Below, in pieces: positions 1 through 7,696 of a stretch of 64,000 nt of DNA; within the stretch, counting starts at the first letter, position 1; each line of letters opens with the position of its first letter. Source of the DNA: Massilia frigida (GTDB lineage Bacteria; Pseudomonadota; Gammaproteobacteria; Burkholderiales; Burkholderiaceae_D); contig NZ_WHJG01000015.1 in NCBI RefSeq assembly GCF_011682175.1, positions 1-64,000 of the forward strand, read 5' to 3'. Made by a program: the position numbers and the translations under genes. A model generated the notes under the pieces. It searched no databases, was not told where the DNA came from, and saw only the letters and a program-made list of their open reading frames with translations.

Positions 1-419
1 GCACAGCTTGACGACAACGACACATCCCGCGGTTTCCTCCTTCGCGGCTTGCCCAACGCCGGCCGGAGACGCTTGCGTGCATCAGTTTGAGTCTGTGACG
101 GCGGCCGGCATCGGACAACCCTTAACGTAAGCGGTCATCCCGAGTTGCCGGTGCTGCCGATATCGCTGGGCGGCGCCAGTGAAATATTATGGAAAGCAAA
201 ATTAGCTTGTGGCCCCGCTGCGTACGGCGTTTCAGACAGCAGCTTTTCATAACCATCCGCTTTCCATAAGAACGGAAAACCGGGTTAAGGGGTGTGGTTT
301 CATGATCCGTCCAAAAAAAGAACAAGTAGTCTATTCGCGACCGATCCGAAATAATTTGTATGGTTTTCGGTTCAGCCCCGCCTAAGCTTAAGCGCGATTT
401 TTTGCCCTATACTACGGAA
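1..419. other. Intergenic region, no supported gene
   Basis: I see no convincing gene here. A short open frame reaches the left edge of the window and stops near position 90; it could be the tail of a gene outside the window, but it has no recognisable content. An open frame on the minus strand (122-325) has no start context or family signature. A TATACT element at 408-413 lies only 7 bases before the ATG at 420. It could be the -10 of the following gene, implying a very short or absent 5' leader, but no good -35 is visible. The 18-bp direct-repeat copy at 270-287 lies in this stretch. Confidence 0.4.
270..287 (+). repeat. Imperfect direct repeat, left copy, flanking the Cys-rich gene pair
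   Basis: GAACGGAAAACCGGGTTA at this site matches 16 of 18 bases with the sequence at 944-961. The two copies bracket the two small Cys-rich genes and their terminator. Whether they mark a mobile cassette or regulatory sites cannot be told from one genome. Confidence 0.5.
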
Positions 420-686
420 ATGAAGTTCCTACTTACACTGCTGCTCGCATTGGCCTTGGCTGGCAACGCATTCGCGAACGCTACAGCGCAGGCAAACACG
501 TGCTGCGCGAGCGACGAGTGTGACGTTGTCCAATGCCTGGCGATGGGATGCCTACCTGCGGCTAGTCCAATAGCTGCGCAGCGTTTGAGCGTGTTCGCCG
601 CGCTGCCGGCCTTACGGGATCTGCCCGATCAATTTGGCTACTATTTGCCGAGCCGCTACAAGGAAATTTGGACCCCACCGGACTGA
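420..686 (+). CDS. Small exported Cys-rich protein (88 aa), function unknown
   Basis: The ATG at 420 was chosen over an upstream in-frame ATG at 360 because it gives a clean Sec signal peptide: Met-Lys, a Leu/Ala-rich core and an A-F-A cleavage site at residues 17-19. The predicted mature part has five cysteines at residues 28, 29, 34, 39 and 44, followed by a Cys-free tail that ends in I-W-T-P-P-D. The next gene shares the CC-x-S-x-E-C motif at exactly the same residue positions, so the two look like related exported Cys proteins. I do not recognise the family. Metal or thiol chemistry in the periplasm is a guess from Cys density and export. No ribosome binding site at good spacing is seen. 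Confidence 0.6.
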   Translation: MKFLLTLLLALALAGNAFANATAQANTCCASDECDVVQCLAMGCLPAASPIAAQRLSVFAALPALRDLPDQFGYYLPSRYKEIWTPPD

Positions 687-739
687 ACGAGACAAGATTG
701 CCCAACTTTCCCAATTTAATCTCACAACTGGAGTCTCAA

Positions 740-871
740 ATGAAATCGAAAATCGTCAAAATTACAGCAGCCGTCGCGCTTATGGCTACTTCCGCCGTTG
801 CCTTCGCGGCGACGAGTGACTGCTGCGTCAGCGTCGAGTGCTGTATCAAAATGCTTTCCTGCTGCTTCTAA
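740..871 (+). CDS. Tiny exported peptide with three CC pairs (43 aa), function unknown
   Basis: The ATG at 740 is preceded by GGAG at 730-733, which fixes the start over an in-frame ATG at 668 inside the upstream gene. Residues 1-23 form a signal peptide (K-rich start, Ala/Val core, A-F-A cleavage). The predicted mature peptide is only 20 residues, with six cysteines in three adjacent pairs (28-29, 34-35, 41-42) and a terminal Phe. It shares CC-x-S-x-E-C with the gene 53 bases upstream, and the two are probably co-transcribed up to the terminator at 885-912. Possible roles are metal binding, a disulfide-rich secreted peptide or a modified-peptide precursor. No modification enzyme is next to it, so none is assigned. 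Confidence 0.6.
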   Translation: MKSKIVKITAAVALMATSAVAFAATSDCCVSVECCIKMLSCCF

Positions 872-884
872 GCGATAGGTAGGT

Positions 885-912
885 GGGGCGGCGAAATAGC
901 CGCCCCTTTTTT
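885..912 (+). terminator. Strong intrinsic terminator
   Basis: GGGGCGGC (885-892) and GCCGCCCC (899-906) form a perfect 8-bp GC stem around a 6-base loop, followed directly by six T residues. It ends the Cys-rich gene pair 14 bases after the second stop codon. Confidence 0.9.
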
Positions 913-943
913 CGCAATTGCGCCCGATAAGGTTGGAAGCGAT

Positions 944-961
944 GAACGGAAAACGAGGTTA
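944..961 (+). repeat. Imperfect direct repeat, right copy
   Basis: GAACGGAAAACGAGGTTA matches 16 of 18 bases with 270-287. It overlaps the last codon and stop of the resolvase gene on the other strand, so it lies exactly where the recombinase gene meets the Cys-rich pair. Confidence 0.5.
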
Positions 962-1525
962 GATCGCTGTAGTCATTCTCAGATATTGATAAAGAGTTTC
1001 TCGACTGATGCCGAACTCGCGCGCAAGCGTGACTTTTGGCTCGCCGGCACCAGCGCGGCGGCGCAGCTCGACAACTTGGTCGTTCACCAGCGCCTTCTTT
1101 CGACCTCGGTAGGCGCCGCGCTGCTTGGCCAATGCGATCCCTTCGCGCTGCCGCTCGCCGATCAAGGCCCGCTCGAACTCCGCGAACGCCCCCATGACTG
1201 ACAGAAGCAGGTTGGCCATTGGCGAGTCTTCGCCGGTGAAGCTCAGGCACTCTTTGACGAATTCGATTCGTATCCCGCGCTTGGTCAACGTCTGCACCAG
1301 CCGGCGCAGATCATCCAAGTTGCGCGCTAGACGGTCCATGCTGTGCACGACTACCGTGTCGCCTTCGCGGGCGAACGACAGCAACGCGTCGAGCTGCGGC
1401 CGCTGTGTGTCTTTGCCCGATGCCTTGTCGGTGAACAGCTTATCCACCTGGACCTGATCGAGCTGACGCTCTGGATTCTGGTCGAAACTGCTGACCCGGA
1501 CATAACCGATGCGTTGACCTCGCAA
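959..1525 (-). CDS. tnpR: Tn3-family resolvase (serine recombinase)
   Basis: A 188-aa small serine recombinase that resolves transposon cointegrates at a res site. The N-terminal catalytic domain opens R-I-G-Y-V-R-V-S-S with the nucleophilic Ser, followed by D-Q-N-P-E-R-Q. The hinge helix has F-A-E-F-E-R and I-x-E-R-Q-R-E-G. The C-terminal helix-turn-helix has L-A-R-E-F-G-I-S-R-E-T-L-Y. The start is taken as TTG at 1525 because GGAGG (complement of 1532-1536) lies 6 bases ahead and the protein then begins as Tn3 resolvases do; a longer TTG-started frame reaches 1543. The res region lies upstream. In Tn21-type elements tnpA follows tnpR, but here convergent Cys-peptide genes follow instead, so this is a remnant or a non-autonomous element. 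Confidence 0.9.
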   Translation of the reverse strand: MRGQRIGYVRVSSFDQNPERQLDQVQVDKLFTDKASGKDTQRPQLDALLSFAREGDTVVVHSMDRLARNLDDLRRLVQTLTKRGIRIEFVKECLSFTGEDSPMANLLLSVMGAFAEFERALIGERQREGIALAKQRGAYRGRKKALVNDQVVELRRRAGAGEPKVTLAREFGISRETLYQYLRMTTAI

Positions 1526-1544
1526 AACGTGCCTCCTTAACAAG

Positions 1545-1669
1545 ATGTGTCAGGAAAGACTCTATGACCGTTAAAGGCGCATGTCAAGTAATTGCGATAC
1601 CAACCCTATCCTGACGTATTGCATTGGGGTCGTCTGACATCAGGTTAGGGTATAGCTCAATCTGACACG
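1545..1669 (-). promoter_or_regulatory. res (resolution) region for the resolvase
   Basis: Two subsite-like elements are visible: 1582-1616, running from TGTCA to CTGACG, and 1634-1669, running from CTGACAT to TGACACG. Each has outer TGTCA-type half sites around an A/T-rich core with ACCCTA or its complement. A third, weaker TGTCAGG element lies near 1547. Multiple TGTCA-bounded subsites just upstream of tnpR are the known layout for Tn3/Tn21-type res sites. The exact subsite borders are inferred. Confidence 0.6.
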
Positions 1670-1813
1670 CCCCTTGGCGAAATCAACGCCGTCAGGTCTT
1701 AGCGCCCGATTTTTTCCGTTTCCTCTCTTCACCCCAATCTATTGCACTTGCACATTTTATGCAAGGGCTCGATCCGCCCCTGTGAGCCAGGCGTGGCGCG
1801 CGCGGCTGTCCCC

Positions 1814-3055
1814 TCAGGCCGGCGTTGTCGGAATCCAGCGCCGGATCAGCGTACCGATCGAGCCGCCCTGGACCAGAATCGAAAACACCACCACGGCGTA
1901 GGTCAGTGTCACAAGGATCTCGCGTTCGGGCGAGGCCGGCACCGACAGCGCCAGGGCCACCGAAATGCCGCCGCGCAGCCCGCCCCAGGTCAACACCTGC
2001 CACGACCCATGCGGCAAGCCGGCCACCCGGCGCGCCAGGGCGACCGGCATCCCGACCGACAGGTAGCGCGCCAGCAAGGTGATGGCAATGGCCGCGACGG
2101 CCGCAACGCCGAGCATCGGCGACATGCCGACGACGATCATTTCCAGGCCAATCAGCATGAACAGCACGGCATTGAGGATCGCATCAAGCAACTCCCAAAA
2201 CGAATCGACGTGCTGGCGCGTGGTGTCCGACATTGCCGAGGCGCGGCCATGGTTGCCCACGATCAGGCCGGCGACCACCATGGCGAGCGGTCCCGAAATG
2301 TGCAGGCGGCTCGCCAGCGCATAGCCGCCGATCACCGCGGCCAAGGTGAGCAGCACCTCCTCCTGGTAGCTGTCGATGCTGGCCAGCATGCGATAGGTGA
2401 TGTAGCCGAGCACCAGCCCGAACGCGATACCGCCGCCGGCTTCGCGCAGCAGCAGCATGCCGGCCTGGCCGGCGCTGGGGGTGCTGCCGCTGACCAGGAT
2501 GCCGGCGATGAGCGCGAACAGCACCACGCCCACCCCGTCGTTGAACAGCGATTCCCCGGCAATGACCACTTCCAGGCTTTCGGGCGCCTTGGCCGACTTC
2601 AAAATGCCCATCACCGCGATCGGATCGGTCGGCGAGATCAGGGCGCCGAACAACATGCAGTAAGTCAGCGAGAGCGGCAAGCCCAGCAACGGCAACACCA
2701 GCCACAGCAGGGCGCCGACGACGACGGTCGAGATCACCGTGCCGAACACGGCGAGCATGCCGATCTGCATCCGGAACGCCCGCAGCCGGCTCAAATCCAC
2801 ATGCAAAGCGCCGGCGAACAGCAGGATCGAGAGCATGCCCTGCATCAGGACCCGGCTGAAGTCGACCGACCGCAGCAGCGTTACGGCGGCGTCGTGCATG
2901 CCATGGATGCCGAGCGCATTCAAGCCCATCAGGGCCGCCGACAACAGCAGGGCGATGGCCATGATCCCGATGGTGGCGGGCAGGCCGACGAAGCGGTGGT
3001 TAAGGTACGCCAGCAAGGCGGTCAAGACAAGAATAACAGCGACAATTTCAAGCAT
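1814..3055 (-). CDS. CPA1-family Na+(K+)/H+ antiporter
   Basis: A 413-aa inner-membrane protein made almost entirely of hydrophobic helices (about 12), of usual size for bacterial CPA1/NhaP-type exchangers. Family signatures are visible: L-I-S-P-T-D-P-I-A-V-M in the discontinuous helix, G-E-S-L-F-N-D-G-V-G-V-V-L-F with the ion-binding Asn-Asp pair, and W-G-G-L-R-G-G-I-S-V-A-L-A-L-S near the C-terminus. It exchanges cytoplasmic cations for protons in pH and salt balance. It lacks the long regulatory tail of some relatives. The gene stands alone, with the PspA/flotillin operon starting divergently behind it. Substrate preference between Na+ and K+ cannot be read from the sequence. Confidence 0.9.
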   Translation of the reverse strand: MLEIVAVILVLTALLAYLNHRFVGLPATIGIMAIALLLSAALMGLNALGIHGMHDAAVTLLRSVDFSRVLMQGMLSILLFAGALHVDLSRLRAFRMQIGMLAVFGTVISTVVVGALLWLVLPLLGLPLSLTYCMLFGALISPTDPIAVMGILKSAKAPESLEVVIAGESLFNDGVGVVLFALIAGILVSGSTPSAGQAGMLLLREAGGGIAFGLVLGYITYRMLASIDSYQEEVLLTLAAVIGGYALASRLHISGPLAMVVAGLIVGNHGRASAMSDTTRQHVDSFWELLDAILNAVLFMLIGLEMIVVGMSPMLGVAAVAAIAITLLARYLSVGMPVALARRVAGLPHGSWQVLTWGGLRGGISVALALSVPASPEREILVTLTYAVVVFSILVQGGSIGTLIRRWIPTTPA

Positions 3056-3245
3056 GAATTTCTTTCAAAAACAGAAGCCGCGGGCAGGCGGGCAAGGTGG
3101 GCGAATGGCAGCCAGTATATATCGAGTCATTGACAACCCGGCAACATTGAAGCGGATCGTCCGCCCGCTCCGTGCCCAGCGGACGGCAGCGTGAACGGCG
3201 GCGGACCGGCGAAATCGCGGCCTTCAAAAATCGCTTCCCGATGCC

Positions 3246-3273
3246 TTGACATTTTATGTCACTAGATTATACT
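3246..3273 (+). promoter_or_regulatory. Sigma-70 promoter of the PspA/flotillin operon
   Basis: TTGACA (3246-3251), a 16-base spacer and TATACT (3268-3273) form a near-consensus promoter about 70 bases before the first gene of the operon. The predicted start is near 3280. Both operator-like dyads overlap it. Confidence 0.75.
3247..3261. promoter_or_regulatory. Operator-like dyad, copy 1 (over the -35)
   Basis: TGACATTTTATGTCA is a perfect palindrome of the form GACAT-N3-ATGTC and covers the -35 element. A second copy lies at 3277-3289, centre to centre 29 bases away. The arrangement suggests a dimeric repressor of unknown identity. Confidence 0.6.
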
Positions 3274-3276
3274 TTG

Positions 3277-3289
3277 GACATAATATGTC
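3277..3289. promoter_or_regulatory. Operator-like dyad, copy 2 (over the start site)
   Basis: GACATAATATGTC is a perfect 13-bp dyad with the same half sites as copy 1, placed at the expected transcription start. No regulator gene for it is recognisable in the window. Confidence 0.6.
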
Positions 3290-3342
3290 TCGCAAGCCCT
3301 TCAGGGGATGATTGAAGTGACGGAACGTGCAAGGGAAAAATA

Positions 3343-3771
3343 ATGGAAATGGCAATGAAACAGATGATGGGAATCGAGCAGGCCCTGCTGCGCAAGCTCG
3401 GCTCGGTCGGTGTCAGCAGCAACCTGCTGCCGCCGGCCGATGCCGACGGCGTACCGGTCATGCGCATCAGTATCGAAGGGCTGGAAGAGCTGCCGGTGTT
3501 CATCACCGCCACACCCAGCCAGGTGCTGTGCATTTGCTACCTGTGGACCGAGGCCGAGATCCGGTCCGAGCGCCGCTACGAAATGCTCGACGCGATGATG
3601 GACCTGAACATGGCCATCCCGCTGTCGAACTTCGGGCGGGTCGGCGAGCACTACGTGATTTTCGGCTCGCTCGCGCACGACGCCAGCGCCGCCAGCATTG
3701 CAACGGATGTGGCGATGGTCGCCGACAACGCGTTCGAAGCGCTCGACGTCTTTTCTGAATTCTTAAAATAG
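3343..3771 (+). CDS. yjfI: YjfI-like DUF2170 family protein
   Basis: A 142-aa soluble protein resembling E. coli YjfI (DUF2170), the usual partner encoded next to a PspA-like YjfJ. A family-like core is visible: P-V-M-R-I-S-I-E-G-L-E-E-L-P-V-F-I, then the L-x-E-R-R-Y-x-M-L-D type stretch near residues 75-85 and the M-A-I-P-L-S-N-F segment. AAGGGA at 3329-3334 sets the ATG at 3343; a second in-frame ATG five codons later cannot be excluded. It is the first gene of the operon and stops 10 bases before the PspA homologue. Its biochemical role is unknown, and assignment rests on family resemblance plus the yjfI-yjfJ gene order. Confidence 0.8.
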   Translation: MEMAMKQMMGIEQALLRKLGSVGVSSNLLPPADADGVPVMRISIEGLEELPVFITATPSQVLCICYLWTEAEIRSERRYEMLDAMMDLNMAIPLSNFGRVGEHYVIFGSLAHDASAASIATDVAMVADNAFEALDVFSEFLK

Positions 3772-3781
3772 GGAGTCCACC

Positions 3782-4504
3782 ATGGCTGTTTTTTCAAAAA
3801 TCCTCACCATGCTGCGCGGCGACGTGCATTCGATCGGCCAGAGCATCGTCGACAACAATGCCAACCGCATCTACGAGCAGGAAATCGTCGAAGCCAAGGC
3901 CCATGTCGCCACGGCGCGCCAGGACCTGACCGCAGTCATGGCCAAGGAAATGCAGGCCGCGCGCGAGATCGAGCGCCTGCAACGCGACATTGAGCGCTAC
4001 GAAGCGCTGGCCCTGGAAGCGCTGCAAAAGAACCAGGCGGCGCTGGCCGGAGACGTAGCCGGCAAGGTGGCCGATATCGAAGCGGCCCTGGCCGCGCAAA
4101 CGCGCGTGCGCGACGAACTGGCCGGCCACATCGCGCGCCTGAAAGACCTGATCCGCGGCGCCGAGGCGGTGCTGCGCGACCATGAACGCGAACTGGCGAT
4201 GGCCAAGACCACCGAGAGCGTGTACCGGGCCACGGCCACCATTTCCAGCAGCATGGGCAGCGGCGGCGCGAAGCTGATGAGCGCCAAAGAGTCGCTCGAA
4301 CGCATCAAGCAGCGCCACCAGGACACGGCCGACCGCATGCAGGCGGCCGATGCGCTGGAAAACGAATTCGGCGACCAGGCGCTGGAACGCAAGCTGGCCG
4401 TGGCCGGCATCGGCGCCGGGCCTGACCGCAAGGCCGGCGTGCTGGCCCGTTTGCAACAGCGCGCGGCTCTTGCGGCCGGCGCCAGCGGCGACAAGCCGGC
4501 GTAA
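3782..4504 (+). CDS. PspA/IM30 family membrane-stress protein (YjfJ-like)
   Basis: A 240-aa protein, almost wholly alpha-helical with long heptad-like charged stretches (about residues 20-200), typical of the PspA/IM30/Vipp1 coiled-coil hairpin. The amphipathic N-terminus (F-S-K-I-L-T-M-L-R-G-D-V) fits the membrane-binding helix of the family. PspA proteins form ESCRT-III-like assemblies on stressed inner membranes. It is placed between the YjfI-like gene and the YqiJ/flotillin genes, which suits a membrane-maintenance operon. No pspF or pspBC genes are nearby, so this is the YjfJ-type branch rather than the classical phage-shock operon. Confidence 0.88.
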   Translation: MAVFSKILTMLRGDVHSIGQSIVDNNANRIYEQEIVEAKAHVATARQDLTAVMAKEMQAAREIERLQRDIERYEALALEALQKNQAALAGDVAGKVADIEAALAAQTRVRDELAGHIARLKDLIRGAEAVLRDHERELAMAKTTESVYRATATISSSMGSGGAKLMSAKESLERIKQRHQDTADRMQAADALENEFGDQALERKLAVAGIGAGPDRKAGVLARLQQRAALAAGASGDKPA

Positions 4505-4513
4505 GGGGGCGCG

Positions 4514-4855
4514 ATGGTACGCAGTTCCCCGCGCTGGACAGGATCGGACGCCGCCTTGCGCTCGCTCCAGGTCGCTTTTGACGTTGAAAAGCAGGTGATC
4601 GACGCGGTACGTTACGCCGCGTTCAAAAACCAGCTATCGCCCTCGGACCAGATCCGCCACATCCTCGGCTTGCCGTGCACCAGCAAGCCGGTGCGCCCGC
4701 GCCTGACGGTCTCGCTCAGCGATGCCGACTACGTCATCCTGGCCGAGCGCTTCGGCCTGGCCGTGGACGACAAGCGCAAGATCAAGGAATCGCTGCACCA
4801 GGCCCTCATCGAGTTTGCCACAGAGCAGCAAGGCGCCGGCGACCAAGCACCCTAG
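4514..4855 (+). CDS. Hypothetical protein in PspA/flotillin operon
   Basis: A 113-aa protein I do not recognise. The start follows a GGGGG tract at 4506-4510, 9 bases after the pspA-like stop, so it is probably translated with the operon. The sequence is predicted mostly helical. The middle has P-S-D-Q-I-R-H-I-L-G and then a short R-P-R-L-T-V-S-L stretch followed by two helices, a layout that faintly recalls ribbon-helix-helix DNA-binding proteins. That could make it a local regulator acting on the promoter dyads, but this is speculation. No signal peptide or membrane segment is present. Confidence 0.6.
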   Translation: MVRSSPRWTGSDAALRSLQVAFDVEKQVIDAVRYAAFKNQLSPSDQIRHILGLPCTSKPVRPRLTVSLSDADYVILAERFGLAVDDKRKIKESLHQALIEFATEQQGAGDQAP

Positions 4856-4900
4856 TCATTTGGCCATACACGACAACGACAACAAGAAGGCGACCCTGGC

Positions 4901-5542
4901 ATGACTCTCTGGCAGCTATTAAGCAGTTTTCCGACCGCCATCCCCACGGTGCTGCTGGCCGTTTTGCTGGTGTTCTGGGCCATGTCGATCGTCGCCTTGG
5001 CCGACATGAGCGACACGGTCGAGCTGCATGCGGACCTCGCCCATGGCGCCCACGACCTGCCCGACTTTCACACCCTGGCCGGGTATCTGGTGGCGCTCGG
5101 CCTGGGCGGGGTGCCGCTGTCGGTGGTGGCCAGCGTGCTGGTGTTTTGCACCTGGCTGTCGACGGCCCTGCTGCACCAGTACCTGCTGGCGTGGCTGCCG
5201 ACGGCGGCGCTGCGCACCCTCGCCGGCGTGGCCGTGCTGCTGTTTTCAAGCGGCTTGTCGATTCCCATCGCGGCGCGCGTGCTCAAGCCGCTGCGCGGCC
5301 TGTTTGTCAAGCACGCCGCGCGCAGCAACAGCAGCCTGGTCGGCCTGGACTGCCGCATCACCACCGGCAAGGTGGACCACACCTTCGGCCGCGCCGATGT
5401 CGACGCCCACGGCGCCAGCATCAACATCCGGGTCTGGGCCGCCCTGCCGAATGCGCTGGCCCGGGGCGGACGCGCCATCATCGTCGCCTACGAACCGGCT
5501 ACCGGACACTACGAAGTACAAGCCGCACCCGACGTTTTTTAA
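4901..5542 (+). CDS. yqiJ: YqiJ-like OB-fold membrane protein, flotillin partner
   Basis: A 213-aa inner-membrane protein with two or three hydrophobic segments in the first half (about residues 10-35, 60-85 and 95-125) and a soluble C-terminal domain. That domain carries the L-V-G-L-D-C-R-I-T-T-G-K-V segment near residue 145, as in OB-fold domains of YqiJ/NfeD-type proteins. Such proteins are encoded directly upstream of flotillins and are thought to work with them in membrane microdomains. Here the flotillin starts 29 bases after the stop, the same order as yqiJ-yqiK. Family placement is by architecture and context. Confidence 0.8.
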   Translation: MTLWQLLSSFPTAIPTVLLAVLLVFWAMSIVALADMSDTVELHADLAHGAHDLPDFHTLAGYLVALGLGGVPLSVVASVLVFCTWLSTALLHQYLLAWLPTAALRTLAGVAVLLFSSGLSIPIAARVLKPLRGLFVKHAARSNSSLVGLDCRITTGKVDHTFGRADVDAHGASINIRVWAALPNALARGGRAIIVAYEPATGHYEVQAAPDVF

Positions 5543-5571
5543 CGACCAACTATTAGAACCTGAAAGAAATC

Positions 5572-7647
5572 ATGGACATTCTGTTGCTCTCGATCGGTAT
5601 CCTTACCGTCTTCGTGCTGGGCTCTTTGGCGCTGTTCTCCAAGTTTTACCACAAGGTCGAACAGGGTCACGTCATGATCATCAACACCTTGCGCGCCGAG
5701 CCCGAAGTCACCTTCACCGGCGGCATGGTGTATCCGGTCATCCACAAAAAAGAGATGATGGAAATCTCGCTGAAAACCATCGAGATCAAGCGCCTGGGCA
5801 GGGAAGGCCTGATTTGCCAGGACAATATCCGCGCCGACATCGAAGTCACCTTCTTCCTGCGGGTCAACAAGACCACCGAGGACGTGCTGAAGGTGGCCCA
5901 GGCGGTCGGCTGCGCACGGGCATCGAACCAGCAAACCCTGGAAAACCTGTTCGCCGCCAAGTTCGCCGAAGCGCTCAAAACAGTCGGCAAGGGGATGGAC
6001 TTCGTCGAGCTGTACCAGGCGCGCGACCGCTTCCGCGACAACATCATCCGCCAGATCGGCGACGATCTGTCCGGCTACGTGCTGGAAGACGCGGCCATCG
6101 ACTACATCGAGCAAACCCCGCTCGACAAGTTGGACGGCCATAACATCCTCGACGCCCAGGGCATCAAGAAGATCACCGAGCTGACGGCCATCGAAAACAT
6201 CCGCACCAACGAACTCAAGCGCGATCAAGAGATGCGCATCAAGAAAAAGGACGTGGAGACGCGCGAAGCGATCCTCGAACTGGAACGCCAGCAAGCCGAC
6301 GCCGAATCGCGCCAGGGCCGCGAAGTGAGTTCGGTGCGCGCGCGCGAACAGGCTGAAACGCTGAAAATCCAGTCCGAGGAATTGACCAAGTCCGAACTGG
6401 CGCGCCTGCAATCCGAACAGCTGGTGATGGTGCAGCAGGAAAACACCACGCGCGAGAAGGAAGTGGCCGAGAACAACCGCAAGCGCGCCGTGGCCATCGA
6501 GGAAGAGCGCGTCACCCGCGCGCGCCAGCTCGAAGTGGTCGACCGCGAAAAGGAAGTGGCGCTACAGACCATCGAGAAGGAAAAAGCCATCGAAGTGCAG
6601 AAAAAGGCCATTGCCGACGTGGTGCGCGAGCGCATCGTGGTCGAACGCACGGTGGCCGAGCAGGAAGAAGCGATCAAGGATGTCCGGGCGCTCGCCGAGG
6701 CCGACCGCCTGAAAAAATCGGTCATCATTGCGGCCGAAGCGGCCGCCGAGGAAAAGCTGGTCATGACGGTCAAGGGTGCCGAAGCGTCGGAGCGCTCGGC
6801 CAAGCACCGCGCAGTGCAAGACCTGACCGCCGCCGACGCTGCTCTGAAAGTGGCCGAACGCAACGCCGAAGCGCAAAAGCGCGAAGCCGAAGGCAAGCAA
6901 GCCGAACTGGCCGCGCCGGGCTTGGCCAGCGCCAAGGTGATGATCGCCTCGTCCGAAGCGATCCTCAAGCAGGGCACGGCCGAAGCGGAAAGCACGCGGC
7001 TGCGCATGCACGCCGAAGCGGCGGGTGTGGAGCGGATGGGTCTGGCGCAAGCGGCCGTCAAGAGTGCCGACGCCGCCGCCACCGCCACCCACGGCGACGC
7101 CGAGGCCCAGGTGATCCAGGCGCGTTTCGAAGCCGAATCGAAGGGCCTGGCGCTGAAATTCGAGGCCATGTCGGCCATGAGCGAGCAGACCCGGGCGCAC
7201 GAAGAGTTCCGCATGCAGCTCGAAATCGCCAACCAGCAGATCAACAAGGGCATCGATGCGCAAACCCTGATCGCCAAGGACCAGGCCGAGGTGCTGGGCA
7301 AGGCGCTGCAGAACGCCAGGATCGATATCGTCGGCGGCGAAGGCGACTACTTCGACCGCTTCGTCAAGGCGCTCTCGATCGGCAAGGGCATCGACGCCAC
7401 CGTCGAGAAGAGCCGCACCCTGCAAGTGGGCCTGAAAGACCACCTCAGCGGCGAACGCGACATGGTGGGCGATGTCCGCGGCCTGATCGGCGCGCTGGGC
7501 AGCTCGTCCGGCGAACTGCAAAACCTGACCGTGTCGGCAATGCTGTCCAAGATCGGCCGCGACGGCACGGCCCAGCAGCAGCAAGCGCTGCAAAGCCTGC
7601 TGGCCAGCTTCCAGCCGGCGCTGGACGCACGCGCCACAGTCAACTAA
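5572..7647 (+). CDS. yqiK: Flotillin, YqiK family (SPFH/Band 7)
   Basis: A 691-aa flotillin. A single N-terminal membrane segment (about residues 2-24) is followed by the SPFH domain (about 30-200, containing V-E-Q-G-H-V-M-I-I and G-G-M-V-Y-P-V). A very long Ala/Glu/Lys-rich coiled coil (about 215-580) follows, with repeated E-A and R-E-K-E-V-A motifs, then a C-terminal tail. Flotillins oligomerise in the inner membrane and organise microdomains. The gene sits directly behind its usual YqiJ partner. Long antisense frames over the coiled coil are composition shadows. Confidence 0.92.
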   Translation: MDILLLSIGILTVFVLGSLALFSKFYHKVEQGHVMIINTLRAEPEVTFTGGMVYPVIHKKEMMEISLKTIEIKRLGREGLICQDNIRADIEVTFFLRVNKTTEDVLKVAQAVGCARASNQQTLENLFAAKFAEALKTVGKGMDFVELYQARDRFRDNIIRQIGDDLSGYVLEDAAIDYIEQTPLDKLDGHNILDAQGIKKITELTAIENIRTNELKRDQEMRIKKKDVETREAILELERQQADAESRQGREVSSVRAREQAETLKIQSEELTKSELARLQSEQLVMVQQENTTREKEVAENNRKRAVAIEEERVTRARQLEVVDREKEVALQTIEKEKAIEVQKKAIADVVRERIVVERTVAEQEEAIKDVRALAEADRLKKSVIIAAEAAAEEKLVMTVKGAEASERSAKHRAVQDLTAADAALKVAERNAEAQKREAEGKQAELAAPGLASAKVMIASSEAILKQGTAEAESTRLRMHAEAAGVERMGLAQAAVKSADAAATATHGDAEAQVIQARFEAESKGLALKFEAMSAMSEQTRAHEEFRMQLEIANQQINKGIDAQTLIAKDQAEVLGKALQNARIDIVGGEGDYFDRFVKALSIGKGIDATVEKSRTLQVGLKDHLSGERDMVGDVRGLIGALGSSSGELQNLTVSAMLSKIGRDGTAQQQQALQSLLASFQPALDARATVN

Positions 7648-7696
7648 ACCAGGCGGGGCGCGGTCCCGCCCACACGCACCATTTTCAGGAGTCATC

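Noticed and set aside
122-325. 67-codon minus-strand frame at the left edge
   Set aside because: No ribosome binding site, no family resemblance, low-complexity basic content.
48-961. Possible integron attC sites (GCCCAAC and GTTAGAT cores) around the Cys-rich genes
   Set aside because: The cores do not pair at attC-like distances and no folded palindrome joins them.
1626-1639. GGGGTCGTCTGACA, which looks like the start of a Tn3-family terminal repeat
   Set aside because: Its orientation would place the element to the right, away from the resolvase, and similarity stops after about a dozen bases. It is better read as part of the res region.
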